A stretch of 64,000 nucleotides of DNA from Pleurotus djamor (Eukaryota; Basidiomycota; Agaricomycetes; Agaricales; Pleurotaceae), in assembly GCA_029747585.1 (NCBI GenBank), contig JAPEVF010000127.1:1-64000 (forward strand). Reading direction: 5' to 3'. Of this stretch, positions 46,363 to 56,472 are shown piece by piece; position 1 is the stretch's first letter; each line of letters opens with the position of its first letter. A program made the translations under genes and the position numbers. A model generated the notes under the pieces. It saw only the letters and a list, made by a program, of their open reading frames with translations. It made no database searches and was not told the origin of the DNA.

Positions 46363-46717
46363 AGCCGATAGGAAATGAAGATGAAAGCTATGGACAAGCT
46401 GAGAGGTCCGTATTGAGTCCATATGCTCTGTGCTTGGAATGGAACATGCTTACTGCGCGAGATTGGAGTCAAATTGGGGTAGACCTTTGACGGACGGACG
46501 AAATCGTCTACCGAGGTGCTTCAAGTGGATACTGCGGATGAGAAGGTTCCTGGCAGAAAGTGTAAGCTTAGAAATATCTGAGGGACTCGAAAGGTCGAAG
46601 CGAAAGTTGAAGAAGTGGGAAACAACTTGGTGGGGGAAAGGGAAGTGCGATCTTCTCAGAGATGTTCACCGCAGAGTCCTTCCCACGGTACAAAGTGCCA
46701 AAGTCATCTTCTTTCCG

Positions 46718-47055
46718 TACTATGGTTGAGGGGTAGTGCGTAAGGTGCCCTTAGTGCGTAATGTCACACAATGTCACATCAAATTTTGGAAGCCATCCTC
46801 CCACGCTAGCAGAATGTCTGCAAAAACCCCTAATTTCTTTCACTCTCCGCACCGGCTGCTCGGCCACCGTGACACCTTCCTCGAAAGTCAACTCAGCGTC
46901 CAGCTAACGTACGCCCATTATAAAAGCTGGAGGGCGAAGGGAGACATTATCGGAGGCTACTATCAATTTTCTGTGGCAAGAAACTGGGAGGAAGGTATGT
47001 TTTTCGGGTGATTACGCACTAAGGGCACCTTACGCACTACCCCTCAACCATAGTA
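46718..47055. mobile_element. non-autonomous TIR element (MITE-like), ~338 bp
   Basis: The ends 46718-46762 and 47011-47055 are perfect 45-bp inverted repeats; outermost bases TACTATGGTTGAGG. The outer TA may be a target duplication, which would suit a Tc1/mariner-type transposase, leaving 43-bp TIRs beginning CTATGG. The interior is about 250 bp with no credible gene. Perfect TIR identity implies recent insertion or maintenance. The right end lies 3 bases past the stop codon of the minus-strand gene ending at 47059. Confidence 0.85.
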
Positions 47056-47058
47056 TAA

Positions 47059-48039
47059 TCACCAAATCACACCAGCCTGACCAGACCCTCCCATCTCGGA
47101 CAGGATATAAACCACCATAACCGACGCGATGACCGCGCCAATCGTCGCCGCAGTCACCATATTCACGAAACTATAAAGCCATCTCCAAAACGGCGGCAAA
47201 ACAGCTGCCGTCTTCGAGGCTTCGCTCCATTCCGCCAAATCGGCGATAGTTCCCATTGCCCCAGGCATCTTCCTCTGCTGGATGTCCATTAGGTATTGGA
47301 CGTGGTCCTTTCTGTGGCCTATTACCATCCAGAGGTCTTTCTCCTTCTCCTCGGCCTTGGAAGATGATGATGAAGACGACGAAGATGTACGGGGTGGGCG
47401 TTTCAGGTATGGGTTCGGGAATGTTGCGATGTGGAGGTCGAGGGAGGTCGCGTATTCGCGTATACTTGGCAACTCTTCCTTCCGAATGCTGAACAAGGTG
47501 GCTACGGGAGAACCGAGGATATCATCGAACGCATCTGGTTGGGTGAAATAAGGAGGAAGTGAGTGAAGGCCTCCTCGTGAATCCGCTCGACCGTCGTCGC
47601 TGCGACCCGCGTCCTGACCATCGTCGTCCTTCCGAATTGTATTCCCATCTTCGTCGCAGAGTACCGTCGATTGCAGAGACGCTTTTCTGGCTGGGATTCG
47701 GAAAGGACTCTTGATGATTGCATTCGGGTTACGCCAACGGTGCCAATCCCCATCACTGAGCAACTGCATGTTCTCCCGCTTAATCCCAATAACAGGTATC
47801 CGCGCATTCCCTCGTGAACTCTGAGAGGCCTGCCTCTGTGGTGGACAAGGCGATTGCGGTGAAGCGGGTTCAACGACTTCCTCCGCCTTTACCACTTGAC
47901 ACTCGTCCTCGCCCTCGCTTTCATCGTCCTGAGCTACGGCACAGACCAGCTTTCCTGCGAGCCTTTGGTGACCCGCCATTGGCTGACGACAGGTTCGACA
48001 CCTCGGCTTCTTCTTGTTCGATGAGACTGGGGTGATCAT
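47059..48039 (-). CDS. hypothetical tail-anchored protein with N-terminal CxxC
   Basis: Single exon, 326 residues, ATG at 48039. The N terminus has RCRTCRQPM, a CxxC pair that may bind metal, then an acidic disordered stretch. The centre (DGDWHRWRNPNAIIKSP, LHSLPPYFTQPDAFDD) looks conserved in character. After a Ser/Lys linker comes a helix (WMVIGHRKDHVQYL), and a hydrophobic segment at about 295-313 (VTAATIGAVIASVMVVYIL) leaves only 13 residues after it. This predicts a tail anchor with the body in the cytosol. Family not recognised. A transposable element abuts its stop codon and probably supplies its 3' UTR. Confidence 0.65.
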   Translation of the reverse strand: MITPVSSNKKKPRCRTCRQPMAGHQRLAGKLVCAVAQDDESEGEDECQVVKAEEVVEPASPQSPCPPQRQASQSSRGNARIPVIGIKRENMQLLSDGDWHRWRNPNAIIKSPFRIPARKASLQSTVLCDEDGNTIRKDDDGQDAGRSDDGRADSRGGLHSLPPYFTQPDAFDDILGSPVATLFSIRKEELPSIREYATSLDLHIATFPNPYLKRPPRTSSSSSSSSSKAEEKEKDLWMVIGHRKDHVQYLMDIQQRKMPGAMGTIADLAEWSEASKTAAVLPPFWRWLYSFVNMVTAATIGAVIASVMVVYILSEMGGSGQAGVIW

Positions 48040-48648
48040 CGGGAATTTGGAATGGGCGTGAGGTGGGGAAGAAAGAGTGTAGAGATATCTCCCAATATAA
48101 AGGTCAAGGTCAATTGCGAAGATTATAGCCGAGGACTCGATCTATCCGCCGTTCTGAGGTATCCAGAGAGATAACAAAAGGAGCCTTTTGCCACTTGATT
48201 CCCGAAGAAAGAGAAGGGCCTATATAACAAAGGCGCGAGTGGCATAGAGATCATTGCATTGCTTTATTCCGCGTCGGTTTGGCGTCTAGCAACGAAGATG
48301 CACGTAAGCGGTCAAAAAACAAAAGGAGCGAGAAAGGACTTTGTGGGCACGCTAACGACTCGAGCCTCGGTAACCAAGGCAGGGAGGCAAAGAGTCTATT
48401 TTGGTTTACAATGCACTGATTTTTCATTTCAGACGAGTCTGAGACGAGTCAACCTTGAGATTAACTCCGTGATAGCGGCAGCCAACGGCGTGGTACAACG
48501 GTGCAAACCTACTGCAAAGCAAAGAGGTATCTAATACATAACTGACAGGTATGGGAGCCGTAGGGGCTTAGGGTAATGCATCATCAAGCTTGCTGCACAC
48601 CGCTGCAAGTACCCAGAAGCCTGCGCATCCCCTCGGGTAGAACGAGCC
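48040..48648. other. intergenic
   Basis: Promoter of the minus-strand gene at 48039 and 3' flank of BUD31. A 91-codon plus-strand frame at 48259-48534 has no motif and was not called. Confidence 0.45.
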
Positions 48649-49301
48649 TCAAGAATCTGAACTGCATCCATGACACCCTAGAGAAACGGTCAGAACGAAG
48701 TCATGCGTGAAGTGGCAGGGACTTACCACAATGAACACATTCGACGATTGTTCCTGAGCGAACCTGGGCTTTGGGTACGCGGCAAATGCAGGTAGAACCT
48801 TGGTAGTTCATATCCTAAGCAGAGTTTGGTATGTAATGAACCTTTGACTCGGTCTGGAAACATACCCTCGTTTGTATACACCTGACACAGCAAAGTTTCT
48901 CGTAACCAGTCTTTTTCCACTTGGCAATAAGACTGGAACACAGATCAAAGTTAGTTGGTTAGGGCAGTTGAGAGAGGACAAACGTACTTTGCGTCGGCAT
49001 AACCTTCCTTCAACAGCCAGTCATACAGCTCTTTCGAGATGGCCTCTCGCTTGTAGTAGAGCTCGTATATGTACCGCGACCTGGTGTGCGAGATACGCAT
49101 TATTGGCCACAACGACTCGGACTTGCGCTTTCCTTCATGGGACTCGTTCTCCGCATCTCTCATCTTCTTGGCATAGTCATCGAGGACCTATGGATGGAAT
49201 TAGTTGAGTGAGTTGAGAGCGGGGCAACACATACATACAGACTCTATTTCCTCGTATCCCTCTGGAGGTCTCTTCGTCCTGGTCGTCTTGATTTTGGGCA
49301 T
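48649..49301 (-). CDS. BUD31: BUD31/G10 spliceosome protein
   Basis: Five exons on the minus strand: 49301-49239, 49187-48988, 48932-48866, 48814-48727, 48677-48649; introns 51, 55, 51 and 49 nt; 148 residues, the normal length of the family. It begins [20 protein letters not shown], then has [34 protein letters not shown] and the C-terminal cysteine-rich part [17 protein letters not shown] and CVHCGCHGCSS. These are the zinc-binding cysteines of BUD31, a component of the activated spliceosome that contacts the U6/Prp8 core. It is head to head with the REEP-like gene, sharing a 309-base promoter. Confidence 0.95.
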
Positions 49302-49610
49302 CGTCGTCGAGGGAGAGGGCGAAGGGAGCGGAGGCAACAGACGCGTGCTGGGAATGTGGATTACGTCAGCGGAGAGGGCCTCGTTCAGGTTTCAGGGACT
49401 CGTGGTTTGCATTCCCAAAGTCAGAGTCACTCGCCCGCTGCTCGCTGCTCAGTTCAGACTGCAAACTCCCCTTTGGCTTGCCTCCACTGTGCATGTGAAC
49501 ACAAACCATCCTGACTACGACCTCCCCATCTCCTTCAAAAGCGCTCACCGAGTCTTGGGCGTGACACTCTCCGTTACCTTTCGCGTCGTCGATCCCCAGC
49601 CTCTGCCACC
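49302..49610. other. bidirectional promoter between BUD31 and the REEP-like gene
   Basis: 309 bases separate the two divergent start codons. No TATA-like or E-box site stands out. Confidence 0.5.
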
Positions 49611-51591
49611 ATGGGCTTGGTCGTACCCATCCTACGCATTGCCATGGTCTTCCTGAACGTCTACGATTCCTTCAAGACGCTCAAGCCACCTCCGGTTTCC
49701 TCGCGGAACCACGGTCGTGTTAGTGTTCGCGGAAAGACCCAACGAAAGCGTGACATGAAAGGATGTCTGGCTATTTGGATAGTTTGGGTGAGAGCATCGC
49801 CATTCTGAAACAGTTTATCACCGCAACTCTAACTTCTGACCAGTGCTGCTTCATGTCCTACGAGCGTTTCTTCGAACGTGTCATCAGCTTATTTATCCCT
49901 TTTTACGACGAAATGAAGTCTCTGGTACTGCTTTTCTTCATATTTACTCGTGCTAGAGTGAGTAAACCCCCTTCGCCATGACATATTCCACACAACTCAT
50001 ACTTGCGCAGGGCGCGGAGCCTATTTATCTGCATGTTATACGCCCGCTGCTTAAGCCCTACACCACAACACTGGACTTGTGCCTCGATGCTACATGCATG
50101 ATTGGAGACATGATTTATACGGTATCTATGCTGCCTGTCCACTATGGCTTCATGTGGTGGCGGCAATATTTTCGGTCTAAGGGCGGTCCTGATGAATTGC
50201 AGACCAATGTCAAACCCTTATTAGAAGCGCCTGCTTCGCCATCCTCTGCTGGTCGTGCATCTGGGACGGCTGCAGTGGCTCGTGCACCTTCTGCTCGCCA
50301 AAAAAGCCGGAGTCAATTCACTGCCAACTCAAGCCAACCCACTACTTCGCGTCGATATCCTGCTTCGGAGATAACACGCCCCGGATTCCCACCTGTGCGT
50401 GCTCAGACGACTGGCGCCGCCCAAGCCGCGAAAGCACATCAGTCACGGCCTAGCACCTCCCGCTCGACATCTCAGCCTGTGGCACGGCCTGCAGGCCAAC
50501 GTAAACTCAGTGGCTCGATCTCTGAACCCCATCCTGAAGTGTGGATACCCCCGGCTTCTTCTCGTAATTCTGATGATGAAGAGGATGTGCCGCCTGAGCC
50601 CGCTGGACCGACCATCTCAGGTTTACCCGTGGGTGCCCAAGAACAAGTGGACGAATGGCGCAAGTACCCACCCTTACCTGCTGCCTATCCCCCAACGCCC
50701 ATGGTTACGGCTGTATCCTTGGGATCTCGTAGTGATCAGGACTTTGCCGTACCAACGATCGCCGAGGAACCAGTTGTCGCCGACCATGATGTTTTCCAGG
50801 GTGGAGACTTGACAGGAGGACAAGGATCAGATGAAGATGAATCCGACAGTGACGCGAATTACAGTGAACAGGAGGATGCATTTAATGTATCTCTTCGCAC
50901 TCCACGTTCTCAGCGGATCGCGCATACGTCTGGTCCGTATAACGATAACGAAGATATGGCTTCATCTGCATCGTCTTCGTCATCAAGCGTTCGTACGCGC
51001 TCAACGACGTTGGATACCATCGACAATGCGTCTTCTATGAGGACGGACTCTGAGGACGAATCCTTTGGAGATAGGATGATCAACTCCCGACATAGTGGTC
51101 AACCAAACGGCAAAGTAGATATCCGAAACGCTACTCTGAAAGCACGAGGTAGTCGATCAACCATACGGGCCCGACCAAAGCGTCAGACATCAACTGCACG
51201 GATGATCGCGATGTCACAACAGCAAATCGTGCGTTCGATGAGTATCTCTACTGTGGACGACGACTCGGATGATCCTCCTCTCACGGATGGTAACCATCCA
51301 GAATTCCCTGCTGTTACAGCCACTGAGACAAAAAGGCGAAAAGTGGTGGCTACGAAGAACGGGTCCGTGGTCAATGGAGCACGTACCACACGAGCGGCAA
51401 CGAGGGGCTCCAAGGCACCTTCAGTGAATAGAACGAAGGCGCCAGGTACCCTTGATCAGGCGAAGACAACGAGAACACGAGCATCTAAGCAGTCCGGTGC
51501 ACCGCCCATTCGCCCCGTGTCATCCACGGAGACTTCCAGTGAACTCGGAGGCCAACAGCAAAGGACCCAAAGGACGGTCAGGAATCGATGA
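49611..51591 (+). CDS. TB2/DP1/HVA22 (REEP/Yop1) family protein with long tail
   Basis: Exons 49611-49787, 49844-49957, 50011-51591, phase-0 introns of 56 and 53 nt; 623 residues. The start GCCACCATGG is a good context. Residues 1-130 show the family: VFLNVYDSFKTL (for the usual YPAY..SYKAL), RKRDMKGCLAIWIVW, then exon 2 MSYERFFERVISLFIPFYDEMKSL with LLFFIFTRAR, and exon 3 opening GAEPIYLHVIRPLLKPY. These hairpin proteins shape tubular ER. The hairpin unit is followed by about 450 residues of Ser/Pro/Thr/Asp-rich disordered sequence, far longer than the roughly 180-residue yeast protein. The tail may carry regulatory phosphorylation or microtubule contacts, which is inference. Confidence 0.88.
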
Positions 51592-52260
51592 TTTATTGCG
51601 CCACTACTCACCATTACGACTGCCGTTGTTCAATCTTCACTTCATGCTTCTGTTGACTCCACCGCAGCAGTAGCAGCAGCAGCATCTTCCGTTTGGTTAT
51701 CTTATTTTCGCATCAATTTTTATCGTTCCGCTTGGTCCGAATCGCATTTTTATAACACGCAATTCCTAGCATATGGGTTTTAACCTAAGTAGAGACAACA
51801 ACATACAATTTTTGGACGCATTCAATCAATCAAAGCCCTGACATACCCAATGCATGCATATGCACACCCCACCCCATCCTCCGATTTATCGCAGCAAGTT
51901 CGAAAGTGTTCTTTGATGATGATCTGCCCTTGGTAAGCACTCACGCAACGGCTTCTGGTAAGAGGCCGGTTGCTATTAGGTTAGTCTCATAGACACGCAT
52001 CGGTCAGAGAATCGACCGAAGCTTCATCAGTGGCTATATCGAAGGGCGCATTAGGTGGATCACCCTATATCAACCCTGGACGCAGTGAATATTCCTATAT
52101 GTAGCACCGATGCATTTAGATTAATGCTTGGATGTCGCACACTCAAGTTCGGATGTGTGTACATACGCTAGCACTAACTCCATACTAGGGCTGCGCAGGC
52201 TTGGATTGAGAACTTTCCGATCCGTGAGACATCGCCCCAGCCTTGATGAGCCTACGGTAT

Positions 52261-52296
52261 GATGCGTGATGATGCTAAAGCGGGGCATCACGCATC
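52261..52296. repeat. short inverted repeat (hairpin)
   Basis: GATGCGTGATG at 52261-52271 and its reverse complement at 52286-52296, loop 14 bases. GATG/CATC motifs extend on both sides. Possibly a relic end of a transposable element. Confidence 0.5.
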
Positions 52297-53593
52297 ATCA
52301 ACAAAACGTGATGCATGCACAGATGGACTTAAAAAAACTCTAAGCCGCGGCGAGGCGGGTTGGCTTCGTAATCACACTTCGGGCCCTAATTTTCCGTATC
52401 CTGTACCAGGAGAATCAAAGCGTATAGAGAAGCCGGTTGTGCAATGCGTATGGATAGAAGGTGAAGATTTAGAGAAAAGATTTACTTCCCAGTTTCGATC
52501 GCGCGTGGTACACACCGATCACGATCAATGAGGCACCAAGCTCAAGCCCTACCTCGGTATGACATGCAGGAAGGTTGATGAAATGAATCATGAATCTATA
52601 TCTGATGTTAGGTCTTGCCACTTTTCAATGAAAAAGAGGCTTCTCCGAGGACTACACGTGGGTGTTGCATGGTTATGTTGTAACTTGTACTCTAGATGGC
52701 GGGACTGCGTTTTGACGATCGCAGCAGCAAGCACACGAAAGCCACGCGTCGTAGCATCGCTATTTTTCATGGTTTTTGTGATGGTGAACTCTGTTTTGTT
52801 ACGGTTCATGAGCGCATGGATGACATCAAGCTGGCGGGAAGAGGGGTATGAGTCAAAGCACGAGCAGGAGGAGGAGGCGAGGCGTGCCAGGGGATCGAGC
52901 TTCAGAGTGTGGCGTCGTTGATAGGGTATCTATCTATGTAGAGAACTGTGGGTGATCTTGCGGGGAACCACGCAGCCTGGACATCTACAGCTGATGGAAA
53001 ACGTGGATATCGGGATCACGCGTAGCTGCAACTGCAAAGATTTCCGTGGAGACAAAGTTTTGGATAAGCATTTGGGCGTCTTGAGAGACAAATGGACCTT
53101 GTGCGCATGGCATAACTGGGCTGTATACAGAATACAAGCAGCATTATGTTCCTTCCCCCCTGCCAGGTTTCAAGGAGAAAAAAAACGTAGCTGGTCCCAG
53201 CATTGCCCAAGGTAGCCAGCGCCTAAGTGCTTAAATCGCACTGCCACATTGGGATTGCGTCACTTGCATGCTGGTGCCAAACAAATGAAATCCCACCCTT
53301 CCGGCAATTCCAACTTGGACACAGCCCGACCAGCCAGACTTTCTCATTTTCCACAATAATTCTACGCCAACGGCGATGCGCTCACCCACTCAACGTCTGC
53401 TTGCGGACGGGCTGCTGGTCCCCCATGAGGACGAGTAAACTGCGTGTGTGGCTAGGGGACATGGAGGCTTGTGTGCCTCTTGCTTATGTCGGAGGCGCGA
53501 TCTCATGTCTATACACATCGGAGCACAAGTCGGTGCGACCTGAGGCTATACTCTGCCTCGAAACTTACATGCGACTTGTATCCTCCGATGCCA

Positions 53594-53600
53594 TATATAA
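53594..53600 (+). promoter_or_regulatory. TATA box TATATAA
   Basis: TATATAA lies 47 bases before the ATG at 53647. Initiation about 30 bases downstream would fall after the out-of-frame ATG at 53614, so that ATG would not be translated. Confidence 0.4.
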
Positions 53601-53646
53601 TTGAACCCGTCATGCAGATCATCTCACCCTCCGAACTCAACAACAA

Positions 53647-54900
53647 ATGGACCACTCCTCCTCCACTACCACAAAGGCCTCGAAGGTGACAAAGTCCCGT
53701 GCCAGGAAACCCCCTACCAACAAGAAGCGTCCCAGAAAGATGGGTCACATTCACGGTGGCGTAAGTACCATTCTATAGTCCTGCTAGCCATATCTAATCT
53801 CTCCGCGTTGACAGAATTCAGAGGAACTCATCGTATGGGGTCAAAGATGGTTCCCTAGTGGCGTAGCGCACGCTAACGGAGGCCATGAAGTTGAGCTTGA
53901 CCTCCGCCGTGACAGCGACACGTCCCCTTCCACCCGTTCACCCTCGTCGACGACGCCTTCAAATCGTCCGTCACCGTCAGTTCAGGAACGTCGGTCGCCG
54001 CATAGTCCCCAGCCCTCATACCCCCCTTCGAACGAGATACCTGCTTCCACATATTATAATACCACTCTTCCAGCTTCGTTGTCGCCCCCAAATACTCGCA
54101 ATACTTCAGCCGAACGTTTGGGAGCATACTCCTCCGCCCAAGCTCCCCCCGATCAATCTTGGGTTTCAAATGGACTCATCGACAATCCAAGCGTGTCGTA
54201 CAATCTGTTCACGCCGCAATTTGGTCCAACCGACCAAGGATTGTCAGATCCTAGTCCTGACTCTATGTTGCTTTTCTCATCGACCCAGTCACCAGACGCG
54301 TTTTGTACCTTCGATGGTACCGACTATAGCACCTCATCATACCCTAGCTACAGTCACCAGCCTCTCGCTTCCCCCATATCCGCTCCATCTCCGGCCTCTA
54401 GTGACGGCTGGACGCTCTCCCCAGTTCGCCCACCCAACGAAGTCGACGCCGGTTATGGCCTCATTCATGATCCCTCCAATAATGTCTCCAACATGTTTGT
54501 ATCAGAGAGCATGACTTCGGCTTTACCTATGCAACACGTCGGCCGCCCTCGCAGTTCGTATCCTCCTTACAACGGGAGTAGCTTGAACATCCCAGCGGCA
54601 TCTCGTCACTCCAGAGCTTCAGCATCGGGTTATCCTTCTTACCACCCGATGCCCAGCCATTCAGGCCACATGTCATCTGATGGCCGTCGTTTGTCCCCAG
54701 CAAGACATACACGCAGCACNCCCACTACCGCGAACGGCTACNCNTACCCCATCACCTCGCCTGAAGGCATTCTTCCATACAGCAATTCCTCCACCTATCA
54801 CAACGCGGCGCTCACTTCCTCTNCATATGCTTCATCTTCAAATCAAATATACCCTTACGTGGATTCCGGAGATCGCTTTGATAGCACTTACAGCGCTTGA
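53647..54900 (+). CDS. Ser/Pro/Tyr-rich protein with a short conserved-looking N-terminal block
   Basis: Exons 53647-53760 and 53815-54900, intron 53761-53814 (GTAAGT..ACAG, phase 0); 400 residues including four undetermined positions that keep frame. The N terminus is basic (KVTKSRARKPPTNKKRPRK), then MGHIHGG joins across the splice site to NSEELIVWGQRWFPSG, a compact block with aromatic residues. The rest is Ser/Pro/Tyr-rich low complexity, as in fungal activation domains. I do not recognise a named DNA-binding fold. A nuclear regulator is possible. Confidence 0.6.
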
Positions 54901-55558
54901 GCGGGTTTATATNCTTCTGTTGTATACTATTTCTTTATACCCTTCATGCTCCCATAATCCTTCTCATAGTTCACAGTTCACTTTCTTCTATTCATTTCTT
55001 TTATTCATTTTTGTATTCAATGCCTTTTCNTTNTTTCTTTCTTCGCTTTCTCCAATTGATTCCTTCGCCTCATTCTCATCTTTTNTTGAAAAAGTATGCA
55101 TACAACTCATCCGTTGCTTTTCGTCCATGCAAACACCAATAGTATCACCAACCACCACNACATCATAGATTGCATTTTGTCTCCTGTACAGTGTACACGC
55201 ATTAATAGATTACTCGCGGCAATGAAACGCATCTCCTGTATTAAAAATACTCGGTTCGACCGTGTTTCAAGTGAGAAGTACAGTGATAGGCAGTCCTTGA
55301 GGCGGGGTAACGGACATAAGCGGGTGAATGNACGCACGGAAGGCCAGTCCATTGGCCTCTGCATTACACACAGCCAAACACCCTCCCGTGTCCGCACTGG
55401 TTTCACCGTCTCGTTGTATCCCCGCAACAAATCCTCCTCGACTAATCATGCCTGTTCCTTGGGAAGCTCTCATACCCTTTGGTTCGCATGTTCAATATAT
55501 CGTTCAAGTGAAATTGTGCTGAACATGTCTTGTGAATGGCTCAGGTCTCCTTACCGCN
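54901..55558. other. intergenic, N-containing
   Basis: T-rich 3' UTR of the upstream gene to about 55150, then no recognisable gene. Confidence 0.45.
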
Positions 55559-55940
55559 ATGTTCGGCGCAGCCGGAACACTCTTCAACGTATCTACTAGA
55601 GCACAGAACCTCGGAAAAGTACGCAATGATTTGAACATGCACTGTTTACTCGATGATACTGAGGCTGCAATGACTTTGCGCTTAGCCTGGACGGTATAAC
55701 CTTGACAAATGGGAAGAGATGATGATGCGAAGGGATGAACGCCTTACTGGGCACCGACGAGGGCAACGGGTGGGTCACGTCTTCCAACCGTTTTCTTGGT
55801 GTATTCGTTAACTCACAATTTCATTCTCCTCNNNGTCCTCGTGTTGCTCNTGGTACCTGCGGACTCTCCCCCAGTCCGACCCGACACCGCCNCCAGGCTA
55901 CGAGACTTCGAGNGTGTGGGACACGGANCGGGTATTCTAG
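55559..55940 (+). CDS. small protein of about 75 residues, sequence uncertain
   Basis: Likely exons 55559-55618, 55686-55769 and a third ending at the TAG at 55938-55940. The protein starts MFGAAGTLFNVSTRAQNLGK, continues PGRYNLDKWEEMMMRRDER and LTGHRRGQ, and ends PPGYETSSVWDTERVF. The acceptor of exon 3 lies among undetermined bases (55832-55850). Length and composition suit a small mitochondrial accessory protein, in keeping with the neighbours, but I cannot name it. Confidence 0.4.
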
Positions 55941-56109
55941 ACATAGACTCAGAGACNCAATCTCACNTTTCCTGTTCTGTGCGCCACAGATGACCAACCC
56001 TTGAGCTCATTATTATCAATCCGTTCCGGGAATATGTATACAGTGGTATGAAGTATCTGAGCCGAGTTTGGCGATGCATCTTGAGGCGCACTGCCCCGGT
56101 TTTTGATCC

Positions 56110-56411
56110 CGCTAAGTTCTNGCTTAGATCGGTGCACCACCCTCCGAGATTGCATATGTGCATTACGGACCTGCTGTTTCGGACCGACACGATCATGAAA
56201 AAACGATGCATGGTTTTTCGGATTGGGTGCACTGGAATTGTTGGCGCAAGGCAGCGACTCGACGAGACTTTGTTCGCCAACTCGTTTCNNNGNNTGGCGC
56301 AGATTGCAGATTACCCTGTGTTGCGCTTCATATCTTCANGCGTTATGCACCCCCGGTCTTTGGATATTTGCCAAANATCTACGATANCATTATGCACACA
56401 TTGGGTTGATA
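56110..56411 (+). CDS. possible small gene, last exon(s) only
   Basis: After a possible acceptor near 56120-56128 the frame reads IGAPPSEIAYVHYGPAVSD, then HDHEKTMHGFSDWVHWNCW, and an end APPVFGYLPKIYD before TGA. A cluster of Ns at 56289-56294 breaks it. No start exon identified and no family recognised. Confidence 0.2.
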
Positions 56412-56472
56412 TAAATCAAAACCACTTCGACGGAACCAACCATCATGGCGCTCCGTAGGGGTTGCTCGAGGT

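Larger units (their letters stand above)
51592..53646. other. 2-kb intergenic region
   Basis: No gene recognised. Frames at 52559-52921 and 53227-53604 lack motifs. It holds an inverted repeat at 52261-52296 and a TATA box before the next gene. Confidence 0.4.

Noticed and set aside
46736..47011. 91-codon frame inside the TIR element as a transposase
   Set aside because: No catalytic motif, too short, and partly inside the inverted repeats.
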